Shown here piece by piece: positions 1 to 7,752 of a DNA stretch of 64,000 nt. The notes under the pieces are model-generated. The model saw only the letters and a program-made list of their open reading frames with translations, searched no databases and was not told the DNA's origin. Origin of the DNA: UBA6265 sp964526965. Its GTDB lineage: Bacteria > Chloroflexota > Chloroflexia > Thermomicrobiales > UBA6265. The first letter of the stretch is position 1. Each line of letters begins with the position of its first letter. Location of the stretch: contig CAZGML010000001.1 of assembly GCA_964526965.1 (NCBI GenBank), positions 76,529 to 140,528 on the forward strand, written 5' to 3'. A program made the translations under genes and the position numbers.

Positions 1-312
1 CAGTTGGTGACGGAACTGGCGGGCGGAGCAAATTCACCCGGCCGGGCTACCGTCTATCGCACGCTGGAAGTTCTGGCCAGTATGGACGTGCTCACCCGAA
101 TCGTCTCGCCAGACGGGCAACCCCGGTACATCAGTGGAGCACCCGGGCATCGGCATCACCTGCTCTGCGAGCGTTGCGGCGCCACGGTAACCATCACGTC
201 GTGCCCGGTGCCGGAGCTGCTCACCATGCTTGCCAGCGAAACGGATTTCGTCATCAACGACCACACCCTCGAGGTCTTCGGAATCTGCCCCGCCTGCCAA
301 CAAACCGGATAA
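1..312 (+). CDS. Fur/Zur-family metal-responsive repressor (3' part)
   Basis: The gene begins before the window; the reading frame is open from base 1 and ends in TAA at 310-312, leaving about 103 residues. Visible are the end of the winged-helix domain (RATVYRTLEVL, the Fur recognition-helix pattern), then the dimerisation/metal half with GHRHHLLCERCG and a closing CPAC. The two CxxC pairs (CERC, CPAC) are those that bind structural zinc in Fur, Zur and PerR. Such proteins repress metal-uptake genes when metal-loaded. The ABC metal transporter directly downstream suggests a Zur- or Mnt-like role, but the specificity cannot be fixed from this fragment. Confidence 0.9.
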   Translation, partial: QLVTELAGGANSPGRATVYRTLEVLASMDVLTRIVSPDGQPRYISGAPGHRHHLLCERCGATVTITSCPVPELLTMLASETDFVINDHTLEVFGICPACQQTG

Positions 313-317
313 TCGTA

Positions 318-347
318 TTGACACCTGGTATCAATTACTGCTAGGTT
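318..347 (+). promoter_or_regulatory. Palindromic operator overlapping a possible -35, before the metal ABC transporter
   Basis: Bases 318-334 form a 17-base near-perfect palindrome, TTGAYACC-N-GGTRTCAA, with one mismatched pair. Its first six bases (TTGACA) also make an ideal -35 box; the -10 17-18 bases further on is weak (around 341-347). A palindrome of this size between a Fur-family gene and a metal transporter is a plausible Fur/Zur operator. This is inference from position and symmetry. Confidence 0.5.
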
Positions 348-401
348 TGCACCCGCCATGCAATGCCGCTGGCTGCTTCTCGACCAAGGATCTGGATCGG
401 T

Positions 402-1160
402 ATGAAACCCGCCAATTACGTACTCATGTGCACAAACCTGAGCGTGCACTACGAAAATCGTTCTGCACTTCGCAACGTAAACATGACAGTACAAGCGGGT
501 CACATTACCGCACTTCTCGGTCCAAACGGTGCAGGCAAGAGCACGCTACTGAAAGTGCTGGCAGGCATGATCCCTCCCAGCCACGGATCTGTTGCATTTG
601 AGAACCAGGATCTCACCGGCCCCCACTCCGAAATTACCTACGTTCCTCAGAGATCCGATGTCGACTGGAAATTCCCGATTTCCGTCCAGGAGTGCGTGCT
701 GCTCGGGCTCGCCAACGCGCGATCCCGGTTTCGACCGTTCTCACGCAAGGACAAAGAAGCAGCGATAAAGGCCCTGAGCGATGTTGGCATGGATCACCTC
801 GCCCATGCGCAGATTGACGCTCTCAGTGGTGGCCAGCAACAGCGCGTATTTCTGGCTCGGGCGCTGCTCAGTCGCGGCGCTGTGTTGCTGTTAGACGAGC
901 CGTTCACAGGCGTGGACGTTCCCACCCAGACCATGCTGGTGGAGATCCTCGATAATTTGCGTGCCGAGGGGACATCGATCGTCTACGCCACGCACGATCT
1001 TGCCCAGGCAGCCCGCACTGCCGATACCGCGGTGTTGCTCAATGGGGAGATCGTTGCAGAAGGTCCGTCCAGCGAAACCTTCACTGCAGAGAACCTGACC
1101 CGAACCTTCGGTGGCTCACTCGTATCGATTGAGTCATTGCAGGAGGCAGCGGTGTCATGA
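402..1160 (+). CDS. Metal ABC transporter ATP-binding protein (ZnuC/MntB/TroB type)
   Basis: A 252-residue ABC ATPase that would power uptake of zinc, manganese or iron at the inner face of the membrane. Walker A (GPNGAGKST) is at residues 40-48, the signature LSGGQQQR near 140-147, Walker B (LLLDEP) near 163-168 and the H-loop (YATHD) near 197. The ATG at 402 has AAGGA 11 bases upstream; an in-frame ATG at 363 is possible but lacks a better site and adds an atypical N-terminus. It overlaps the permease gene by 4 bases, so the two are translationally coupled. No substrate-binding protein gene is seen nearby. Confidence 0.9.
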   Translation: MKPANYVLMCTNLSVHYENRSALRNVNMTVQAGHITALLGPNGAGKSTLLKVLAGMIPPSHGSVAFENQDLTGPHSEITYVPQRSDVDWKFPISVQECVLLGLANARSRFRPFSRKDKEAAIKALSDVGMDHLAHAQIDALSGGQQQRVFLARALLSRGAVLLLDEPFTGVDVPTQTMLVEILDNLRAEGTSIVYATHDLAQAARTADTAVLLNGEIVAEGPSSETFTAENLTRTFGGSLVSIESLQEAAVS

Positions 1161-2053
1161 GCTGGCTAACCGAGCCATGGCAGTACACGTTCATGCAGCA
1201 TGCCTTCCTGGCGATCCTGCTGGTTGGAGTTATCTGCGGCGCCATTGGCGTCTTCGTGATATTGCGCGGCTACTCCTTTCTCGGGGACGCTCTTGCCCAT
1301 GCCATCTTCCCGGGAGTTGTGGTCACATTCATTCTTGGGGGCAATTTCGTGATCGGGGCGCTGATCGCTGCGATCATCGTCTCCATGCTCATTGGGGTCG
1401 TTGGGCAAAGTGGACGCATCAACAACGACACGGCCATTGGCGTGTTGTTTGTGGGCGCGTTTGCCCTTGGTATCGCGCTCATGAGCCTGCAAAGTGGTTA
1501 CGTCAGGGATTTAAACGCATTCCTGTTTGGGTCGATTCTGGGAGTGAGTCGCAATGATCTTTGGCTCACCGCTGCGGTCGGGGTCATCGTTCTCGGACTC
1601 CTCGTCCTCTTCCGTCGCGAGATCACGCTGATCTCATTCGACCGCGTGTTCGCACGGTCAACCGGGCTGAACCTGTGGTGGTACGATCAACTCTTCCTCG
1701 TACTGCTGGCGATGGCCATCGTAATTTCGCTACAAACAGTGGGGAACATTCTCGTGCTGGCAATGCTGGTGACGCCAGCGGCCACGGCGCGCATGCTTAC
1801 GGATAGTCTCCGTCGCATGATCGCGCTGAGCAGTACGCTCGGCGCCGTGAGTGGAATCACGGGTCTCTACATTAGTTACTACGAAGGTGTGCCAAGCGGG
1901 GCTGCCGTTGTGCTGACGGCCACGGTGGTCTTCGGCATCGTCTTCCTCTTCGCGCCGCGAACCGGCATCATCATTACGCGTGTGCGGCATCGCATGCATC
2001 ACGGGCATCCCGAGGATGATGTGGATGTCATACCGGATAATCCGCAGCCCTAA
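1157..2053 (+). CDS. Metal ABC transporter permease (ZnuB/MntC/TroC family)
   Basis: A 298-residue polytopic membrane protein with about eight hydrophobic segments. The family-typical start (CGAIGVFVILRGYSFLGDAL followed by AHAIFPG) is present, as is the conserved C-terminal region around NILVLAMLVTPAATARML. It forms the transmembrane channel that works with the ATPase encoded just upstream (ATGA overlap). The end is rich in His and Asp (RHRMHHGHPEDD), which could bind metal. Metal specificity cannot be told from sequence alone. Confidence 0.9.
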   Translation: MSWLTEPWQYTFMQHAFLAILLVGVICGAIGVFVILRGYSFLGDALAHAIFPGVVVTFILGGNFVIGALIAAIIVSMLIGVVGQSGRINNDTAIGVLFVGAFALGIALMSLQSGYVRDLNAFLFGSILGVSRNDLWLTAAVGVIVLGLLVLFRREITLISFDRVFARSTGLNLWWYDQLFLVLLAMAIVISLQTVGNILVLAMLVTPAATARMLTDSLRRMIALSSTLGAVSGITGLYISYYEGVPSGAAVVLTATVVFGIVFLFAPRTGIIITRVRHRMHHGHPEDDVDVIPDNPQP

Positions 2054-2964
2054 TCGTGAACCTCTACGCGCATACCGATTTGCGCGAAGTTGAAGAGAAA
2101 CACGGCATCGTCCTCATTCAGCCGCACGCACCCGAGCGTGGTGGTGCCACCGGTTTGGACGACGTTGCCGAACTCATCCCTCACAGGCGAGTGGAACCCG
2201 TTGCTACGGTCGGGATCGAACCCAACGAAATCCGTGAGATAGACGCCTTCCGCAAACGGGGTCTCGACCAGTGACTTCTCCTTGACGTGCACGTAGAACG
2301 TACCAAGGGCGGTAGCGTAATAGCCATCCGGGGAGAGATCGGCGCCGACCAGCGAATCGAACTGCGCAACGATAATCTCACCGTTATAGAGCGTCACGGT
2401 GCGAGTGGTGCGATTGACATCGATCCACTTTTCACCTGGCTGCGGCGGGTCTTCGACGTGCGTATGGTGAGCCACCGCCGGCTTGCGTAGCGGTGCTTGT
2501 GTCGACTCTGGCGCTGGATCCTGCCGTGCGGGCACCTGAGTTGGAGCCGGTTCCGACCTCGCCTCAATTGATTCGGACTCAGGCGCAGCTGCTGCAACTG
2601 TTTGCGATTGCGCCACAACGCGGTTCGGAGACTCCAGGTAAGCCGCCGACATCCAGCCACGGGCGCCTTCCACGCTCACCTGAAGGAAGCCGGCCTCAGG
2701 TTGCGTATTGGCGGAAACCTCTGTTCCCATCGGGATAACCGAGAGCACATCGTACGACGTGCCGGGCCCGGCGCGGAGATTGACATTATCCGTTGTCATC
2801 AGCGTGGCGGGCAGCGGCACATCCTCATCAGTGGTGAGTTCGCCCATGTGAGGCAGCAGGTACCAAGAGGCAGTGGCGATTATCGCCACTGCCAGTATGG
2901 CTCGCAGTATCCAACCCGATTTGCGCCGTTGATTCCGTACGACAGGAAGCGTCTCCGTATTCAT
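2050..2964 (-). CDS. Membrane-anchored SH3b plus L,D-transpeptidase-like (YkuD) protein
   Basis: A 304-residue exported protein. After a positively charged start (NQRRKSGW) a single membrane segment (about residues 18-40) anchors it. A bacterial SH3 domain follows (VNLRAGPGTSYDVLSVIPMG), then a Pro/Ala-rich linker (about 120-165) and a YkuD-like domain from about 180 (WIDVNRTTRTVTLYNGEIIV) with a conserved His (FHSPVRDEFG) and the Cys motif TTLGCVRL. Such enzymes usually link peptidoglycan stems or attach proteins to the wall. The canonical SHGC is replaced by TLGC, so activity is inferred. It converges with the permease gene (4-base overlap) and lies 3 bases after a paralogue. Confidence 0.8.
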   Translation of the reverse strand: MNTETLPVVRNQRRKSGWILRAILAVAIIATASWYLLPHMGELTTDEDVPLPATLMTTDNVNLRAGPGTSYDVLSVIPMGTEVSANTQPEAGFLQVSVEGARGWMSAAYLESPNRVVAQSQTVAAAAPESESIEARSEPAPTQVPARQDPAPESTQAPLRKPAVAHHTHVEDPPQPGEKWIDVNRTTRTVTLYNGEIIVAQFDSLVGADLSPDGYYATALGTFYVHVKEKSLVETPFAEGVYLTDFVGFDPDRSNGFHSPVRDEFGNVVQTGGTTTLGCVRLNEDDAVFLFNFAQIGMRVEVHD

Positions 2965-2967
2965 TGC

Positions 2968-3759
2968 CTACCAGTGCACTTCCACGCGCATGTTCATCTG
3001 CGCGAAGTCGTAAAGCTGGTCGATATCACCAGCGCCCAGGGCAACGCACCCGGCGGTAAGGCCGGCACCGTTTGGGGTGACATAGCCATTTTTGTCCTTG
3101 GTGTAGCTATGGAACCCGTTGTAGCGTTCCGGATCAAAGGCGACCCAGTGGGTGATGTAGTTATCTGCATATGGTGTGTAATGCAGATCGTACCGGAACG
3201 CATAAATGTAGTAGGTGCCAATGGCGGTGGCGTAAAAGCCGTAACTGGACTCCTCCCAGCCAAGGGACGCCCAGAACGACGCATACGTTTCATTCCCTAT
3301 CATCAACCGGGTTTCCCCGGTGGAACGGTTCACATCAATCCAGTGCTCACCGTTATTGACAGGCTCGGAGTGAGTGGTGTCCGTCACCGGAGCAGATTGC
3401 CCGCCTCCGTAACTACCACTGCTTGCCGGAGCTCCATCCAGGGAAAGGTAATCAGCCCAGATCCATCCATCTGTGCCGTAGTACCGCACCTGATACAGGC
3501 CCTCGTGCGGGCCATAGAGCACATCCACCGGTGTGTTCACATCCATGTAGAGCATGGCTGTGAGATCGGTTGGATGCACAAAGAGTTCGGCTCCCTGCAC
3601 GGCCACGTAGCCAACCTGACCGGCAGAGGCCTTGTTGGCAGAAATCGCTGCTGTGCTACCGACGAGGCCCAGAGAGCCAGCGGTAAGTGATTTCAGCAGA
3701 TTTCGCCGAGTCGTCACAGCATTGGTCAGCGTAGCCAGCGCTGAATTGCGTGTGCGCAT
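2968..3759 (-). CDS. Tat-exported SH3b/L,D-transpeptidase-like paralogue with altered active-site motif
   Basis: A 263-residue paralogue of the next gene downstream, sharing the SH3-like and YkuD-like layout (HWIDVNRSTGETRLMIG; FHSYTKDKNG; TAGCVAL). The start chosen is the ATG at 3759, preceded by a GGGGGG ribosome site; an upstream in-frame extension to 3939 is unlikely. The N-terminus is a twin-arginine signal (TTRRNLLKSLTAGS), unlike the plain anchor of its neighbour. The Arg that normally follows the catalytic Cys (GCxR) is Ala here, so it may have altered or no catalysis. Likely cotranscribed with the downstream paralogue. Confidence 0.75.
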   Translation of the reverse strand: MRTRNSALATLTNAVTTRRNLLKSLTAGSLGLVGSTAAISANKASAGQVGYVAVQGAELFVHPTDLTAMLYMDVNTPVDVLYGPHEGLYQVRYYGTDGWIWADYLSLDGAPASSGSYGGGQSAPVTDTTHSEPVNNGEHWIDVNRSTGETRLMIGNETYASFWASLGWEESSYGFYATAIGTYYIYAFRYDLHYTPYADNYITHWVAFDPERYNGFHSYTKDKNGYVTPNGAGLTAGCVALGAGDIDQLYDFAQMNMRVEVHW

Positions 3760-3970
3760 GATGTTGTTCCCCCCGAGTGGTCCCTTCCACTCCCTTTTTC
3801 GAAAGCGATCCGGTGGAGAATCCACCGTAACCGCTGGGTGCACATACTGTACGTACACTCTGGGCCAAAGCATAAACACAAGAGTCAAAGCATGCAAGAG
3901 GTAATTCTGAAAGGCTATGTGCCCGTGCCGGAGTGACATACATGGCTTAAGTGGGTCACGACCTAACTCT

Positions 3971-3985
3971 TTGACATTAAGTCAA
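3971..3985. promoter_or_regulatory. Palindrome TTGAC-N5-GTCAA in the divergent region before greA
   Basis: A perfect 5-base-arm inverted repeat lies in the 447-base divergent region (3760-4206) between the transpeptidase-like gene and greA. It could be an operator. Nothing else decides its role. The rest of this region holds the greA promoter and leader described separately. Confidence 0.3.
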
Positions 3986-4013
3986 GCAGCCGGCGGCACT
4001 TACACAGCGGGCA

Positions 4014-4042
4014 TTGTCAGGTCCGGGGGATAGCTCTATACT
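4014..4042 (+). promoter_or_regulatory. Strong sigma-70-type promoter for the greA leader
   Basis: TTGTCA at 4014-4019 and TATACT at 4037-4042 are separated by an ideal 17 bases. Transcription would begin near 4049, giving a 5' leader of about 158 bases before the greA start. Confidence 0.75.
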
Positions 4043-4062
4043 GTGTACAGACGCCTCAATTG

Positions 4063-4083
4063 CCGGTTGGCATTGCCATCCGG
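4063..4083 (+). promoter_or_regulatory. Leader hairpin in the greA 5' UTR
   Basis: CCGG-t-TGGC / GCCA-t-CCGG with an ATT loop gives a compact hairpin about 15 bases after the predicted transcription start. It lies upstream of the leader terminator and may take part in its control. Confidence 0.5.
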
Positions 4084-4125
4084 TTTTCGCATATGAGGTG
4101 GCGCCTTTGCGCTTCAGGTGAGTAG

Positions 4126-4146
4126 CCCCGTTATGGCGGGGTTTTT
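4126..4146 (+). terminator. Intrinsic terminator inside the greA leader
   Basis: CCCCG (4126-4130) pairs with CGGGG (4137-4141) around a six-base loop and is followed by TTTTT (4142-4146). It sits between the promoter and the greA start codon, so a share of transcripts should stop here and yield an RNA of about 100 bases. E. coli greA has a comparable leader terminator (GraL). Confidence 0.65.
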
Positions 4147-4206
4147 GCACACCTTAAGGCAAATCGATTCACGGTCACGTTTGCGTGGTACCGAAAGGAA
4201 ATCAAC

Positions 4207-4677
4207 ATGGCGCATGAACGCCTGGAAATCACTCGTGAGGGTATCAACAGACTTAACGAGGAACTTCGTGTGCTACAGGAAGAGCGGCTGAAGGAGCTTT
4301 CCGAACGCATCTCTAACGCGAGCTCCGAAGGCGATGTCTCCGACAATAGCGAATTTGAGGATCTCAAAGAAGAGTACTATTACGTCGAAGAACGCATTCG
4401 CGAAGTTAAAGACATCCTCAAACGTGCTGATGTCCTCGAAGAAGGATCAGCAGATGGCACCATTGGCCTTGGTAGCCGCATTGTGGTTTCCGCCGACGAT
4501 GACAACGAAGAGGACACCTGGCTACTTGTAAATGAGGAAGAGGCTTCCGCTGTTCATGGCCGCATTTCCGACGAATCCCCGGTTGGTCTCCAGCTTCTGG
4601 GCAAAAAAGCCGGCGATTCTTTCACCATCGAAACACCTGATGGTGGCCTTACATACACGATCATCAACGTAAAATAG
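4207..4677 (+). CDS. greA: Transcription elongation factor GreA
   Basis: A 156-residue protein of normal GreA length. The N-terminal two-helix coiled coil (about 5-75) inserts into the RNA polymerase secondary channel and carries acidic tip residues in GDVSDNSEFEDLKEEY. The C-terminal FKBP-like domain (about 80-156, IGLGSRIVV to GGLTYTIINV) binds polymerase. The protein triggers cleavage of backtracked transcripts. The ATG has GAAAGGA upstream. It is preceded by its own promoter and leader terminator and separated from lysS by another terminator-like hairpin. Confidence 0.95.
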   Translation: MAHERLEITREGINRLNEELRVLQEERLKELSERISNASSEGDVSDNSEFEDLKEEYYYVEERIREVKDILKRADVLEEGSADGTIGLGSRIVVSADDDNEEDTWLLVNEEEASAVHGRISDESPVGLQLLGKKAGDSFTIETPDGGLTYTIINVK

Positions 4678-4702
4678 CTTCGGAATCTGTTACAGTCGAA
4701 AT

Positions 4703-4739
4703 GCGGCGGGATTCCAGCCCGCCGCGTTTCGTGTTTTCA
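4703..4739 (+). terminator. Terminator-like hairpin between greA and lysS
   Basis: GCGGCGGG (4703-4710) pairs perfectly with CCCGCCGC (4718-4725) around a seven-base loop and is followed by a T-rich tract (GTTTCGTGTTTTC). It should end or reduce greA transcription before lysS. Confidence 0.7.
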
Positions 4740-4770
4740 CCGCAAACGTCTATCGAATCGGAGTGCCTGC

Positions 4771-6309
4771 ATGGAGCTTTCTGACCTGCAAGAAATTCGG
4801 CGACAAAAGGTCGACGATTTACGCGAACTTGGTGTGGAACCCTACCCCACGCGAGCCGAGCGTACCCATACCAACGCGGAGGCGATCGCGCTGTTCGAGG
4901 CGGAGGAAAAAGCCGAGTCCCTGGATGAAAACGGTCATTCAAGTGAAACGGTCATGCTTGTTGGACGTATCGTCAGCTTCCGCCATATGGGCAAAACCGT
5001 TTTCGCCCACATTCGCGATGGTCAAGGTGAAATTCAGCTCTATGTCCGCAAGGACCAAATCGGCGAGGCCGAGTATCAAAACCTGCTCAAGCTGTATGAT
5101 CTTGGCGATTTTGTCAGCGCTACAGGCACCCTCTTCCGCACACGCATGGGCGAAATTTCGTTGGGCGTGAGTTCGATCACCATGCTCTCCAAGGCGCTGA
5201 ACGCTCCGCCGGAGAAATGGCACGGCCTGACAGATATCGATACGCGCTACCGACAGCGTTATGCCGACCTGATTGCAAACGAGGAAACCCGCCGCGTATT
5301 TGCCAGGCGGTCAAAGGTTGTGTCCGAGATTCGACGTTACATGGATTCTCATGGATTCATGGAAGTAGAGACGCCGATCCTGCAGCCGCTCTATGGCGGC
5401 GCTGCTGCCCGGCCATTCACAACCCACCACAATACGCTCGACCAGACCTTCTACCTGCGAATTGCCGACGAGCTGTATTTGAAGCGACTGCTGGTTGGCG
5501 GGTACGAGAAGGTCTACGAGATCGCAAAGAACTTCCGTAACGAGGGTATGGACCGCAACCACTCTCCGGAGTTCACAATGATGGAGTGGTACGAGGCCTA
5601 CTCCGACTATGAGGAACAGATGGAGTTCGTGGAGGAGTTGATTCACCACGTGGTCCAGCAAGTCTTCGACGGCCCGACATTTGAGTATCAGGGCAACACG
5701 ATCGATGTAACTCCGCCCTGGCCACGCCAGACCCTGCGGGAAGCGATTCTCGAACGCAGCGGTATCGACTACACCGAATATCCCGAAGCGGAGGACCTGA
5801 TTCGCGTGGCTCGTGAGAAGGGTGCGCAAATCGAAGATGGCACGGTTTGGCCACGAGCCGTGGATGAACTGCTGAAGCAGTTCGTGCGACCGTACCTGAT
5901 TCAGCCACAGTTCCTGACGGATTATCCAATTGAGCTGAGCCCACTCGCCAAGAAGAAGCCCGATGATCCAACACACGTCGAGCGATTCCAGCCGTACATC
6001 GGCGGTGGCGAAATCGGCAACAGCTTCACAGAGCTCAACGATCCGGTGGACCAGATCGCCCGGTTCAAGGAGCAGCGGAAGGATGCCGAGGCCGGCGACG
6101 AAGAAGCAATGCCCCTCGACGAAGACTTTATCAACGCGCTCATGTACGGCATGCCTCCTACTGGCGGTGTCGGAATTGGCATCGACCGCCTGGTGATGTT
6201 GCTGACAGACCAGCACACGATCCGCGACGTCATTCTCTTCCCGGCTATGCGCAACCTGCCAGCGCATGAAAACGGCATAGGCGAGGATAATTCCGACGCC
6301 GGAGAGTAG
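4771..6309 (+). CDS. lysS: Lysyl-tRNA synthetase, class II
   Basis: A 512-residue class II enzyme that charges tRNA-Lys. The OB-fold anticodon-binding domain (VMLVGRIVSFRHMGKTVFAH, about 61-80) comes first. Motif 2 (FRNEGMDRNHSPEFTMMEWY) begins near residue 255 and motif 3 (GVGIGIDRLVMLL) lies near 466-478. Length and motifs fit bacterial LysS, and it is complete. It follows greA in the same direction, and a small membrane-peptide gene follows after about 60 bases. Confidence 0.97.
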   Translation: MELSDLQEIRRQKVDDLRELGVEPYPTRAERTHTNAEAIALFEAEEKAESLDENGHSSETVMLVGRIVSFRHMGKTVFAHIRDGQGEIQLYVRKDQIGEAEYQNLLKLYDLGDFVSATGTLFRTRMGEISLGVSSITMLSKALNAPPEKWHGLTDIDTRYRQRYADLIANEETRRVFARRSKVVSEIRRYMDSHGFMEVETPILQPLYGGAAARPFTTHHNTLDQTFYLRIADELYLKRLLVGGYEKVYEIAKNFRNEGMDRNHSPEFTMMEWYEAYSDYEEQMEFVEELIHHVVQQVFDGPTFEYQGNTIDVTPPWPRQTLREAILERSGIDYTEYPEAEDLIRVAREKGAQIEDGTVWPRAVDELLKQFVRPYLIQPQFLTDYPIELSPLAKKKPDDPTHVERFQPYIGGGEIGNSFTELNDPVDQIARFKEQRKDAEAGDEEAMPLDEDFINALMYGMPPTGGVGIGIDRLVMLLTDQHTIRDVILFPAMRNLPAHENGIGEDNSDAGE

Positions 6310-6369
6310 CAGACACCGGCGCGACAGGATATGCTGAACACAACAGGGTGAGAGATAGAGGAGCGCTTG

Positions 6370-6510
6370 ATGTCGATTAAAGATAAAATGGAAAACGAGA
6401 GCGGAATATACAAGCTCGGCTTCAATCTGTGGTCGTTTCTGGGGATTGCCTTCCCAATTGCGTTCACAGTTCTGGTCGGCGGGCTTTTGGCACTGCTCTT
6501 CGTCTTCTAG
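6370..6510 (+). CDS. 46-residue single-span membrane peptide
   Basis: A small open frame that starts MSIKDKMENESGIYKLG and ends in a hydrophobic helix (about 20-46: FLGIAFPIAFTVLVGG to LLALLFVF). The ATG has a strong ribosome site, AGAGGAG, six bases upstream, and the frame stops just before a perfect terminator hairpin. Those features make it a credible gene despite its length. The charged N-terminus would sit in the cytoplasm. I do not recognise the family. It is probably cotranscribed with lysS. Confidence 0.6.
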   Translation: MSIKDKMENESGIYKLGFNLWSFLGIAFPIAFTVLVGGLLALLFVF

Positions 6511-6514
6511 AGAA

Positions 6515-6562
6515 AAACAGTTCACCCCGGGCATCGTACGTGATGCCCGGGGTGAACTGTTT
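6515..6562. terminator. Bidirectional terminator, perfect 21-bp stem
   Basis: The arms 6515-6535 and 6542-6562 are perfectly complementary over 21 bases around a six-base loop. Read on the minus strand the stem is followed by CTGTTTTTCT-like U-rich sequence, and on the plus strand by a shorter T run. It separates the convergent lysS/small-peptide unit from the phytase-like gene. Confidence 0.9.
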
Positions 6563-6566
6563 AAGG

Positions 6567-7733
6567 CTATTCGCCGGTTACCTCCAGCAATACCAGTTGT
6601 TGGATCTGTGTCTCGAAATCGAAGTTGTTGTCGTTTGCAAGCACCAGGGCACGATTACCATTTGGCAGGTCGGGGCCGAAGGCCATGCCCTCAAGGTTGT
6701 CGATCGGATACAACTCGGCTTTGTTCAGGTCGATCACCAGTCGTCGAGAAACCGGTGTGATGTCGGCATCGAGTAGCGACTCGACGCCGTGAACATCGGT
6801 AGCGTTGGATACATCCAGCTCCCAAATTCGAATGTAATTTTCGAATTCGCCATCGGCATCCGCAATGGTGGTGCGTACCAGCGCAAGCATGCGAGTGTCA
6901 TCCAGCACAAGGATCTCCGACATTCCACTCGACGTGTATTGCGCACCTTCTGGCGCATCGATCGGATCCAGCTCGACGGCGTACTCGCACAGGATTTTAC
7001 CGGCGCGGTCGATATTTATGATCCGCACCAGGGCGCCGTTATCCGGGGTCGGAACCGGCCCATCCTGATAGAGCGGATGCTCCATTCCAATCCAGACCGT
7101 TTCGCCATCCGCTGAGAAGCTGAGGCCTTCGAAGGTGTGGTTATCCCGTGGGCCGGATTCTTCCGGATATTCCGTTGCGTATGGTGGGGGCAAGCTCATC
7201 ATCGTCGTCAATGAGCCATCACGGTTGCTGATTGCCACGAACGGGTCGAGATCGAGTTCATAGCTTCCCTCGCTCGTCCACCAGAGGCTGTTGCTGTGCG
7301 GATCCAGCCGAATCGCTTCCGGATCAGCCACGATTCCGCCCTCCTCCCAGCTCGGGAATGGAGTGCCATCTCCCTGCAGGAGGGTCACCGCTTTCTCGAT
7401 GGTCACATCGGTGAATCCAGTGTTGTCATAGGAAATCGAACCGGTGTAAAAGCGGGCAGGATTCACATCGGAACGGTCGTCGGAGACGAAGTACCAGGTA
7501 TCGTTGGCGTGGTCGTAATCGATTCCGGAAATGCCCCCGAACAACGTGTCATCGACGATCAGTTCGTTCGGCAAGGTAATCGAGTCGAGCAAATGCGCCT
7601 GCAACTCGCCGGAAACGGGCGTTGCTACCGGAGTCGCCACGGGTGTCGAGGTATTGGCGAGAACTGTCGGCGCCAATGTCGCCGCAGCAGCTGCAGATGA
7701 CGTAACAAAGACACGACGATTTATCCGATTCAT
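6567..7733 (-). CDS. Secreted esterase-like/phytase-like beta-propeller protein
   Basis: A 388-residue exported protein. The ATG at 7733 is preceded by AAAGGAG, better than the longer in-frame start at 7817. The signal region (NRRVFVTSSAAAAATLAPTV) is followed by a low-complexity linker (STPVATPVATPVSGE). The body resembles the 'esterase-like activity of phytase' family: GGISGIDYDHANDTWYFVSD, ADPEAIRLDP, HTFEGLSFSADG and DNLEGMAFGPDLPNG are its usual repeated motifs. It probably hydrolyses a phosphate or ester outside the cell, but the substrate is unknown. A perfect terminator follows. Confidence 0.75.
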   Translation of the reverse strand: MNRINRRVFVTSSAAAAATLAPTVLANTSTPVATPVATPVSGELQAHLLDSITLPNELIVDDTLFGGISGIDYDHANDTWYFVSDDRSDVNPARFYTGSISYDNTGFTDVTIEKAVTLLQGDGTPFPSWEEGGIVADPEAIRLDPHSNSLWWTSEGSYELDLDPFVAISNRDGSLTTMMSLPPPYATEYPEESGPRDNHTFEGLSFSADGETVWIGMEHPLYQDGPVPTPDNGALVRIINIDRAGKILCEYAVELDPIDAPEGAQYTSSGMSEILVLDDTRMLALVRTTIADADGEFENYIRIWELDVSNATDVHGVESLLDADITPVSRRLVIDLNKAELYPIDNLEGMAFGPDLPNGNRALVLANDNNFDFETQIQQLVLLEVTGE

Positions 7734-7752
7734 TACGGCTCCTTTATACAAA

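Noticed and set aside
5311..6534. 407-codon open frame opposite lysS
   Set aside because: Antisense to lysS; no family signal.
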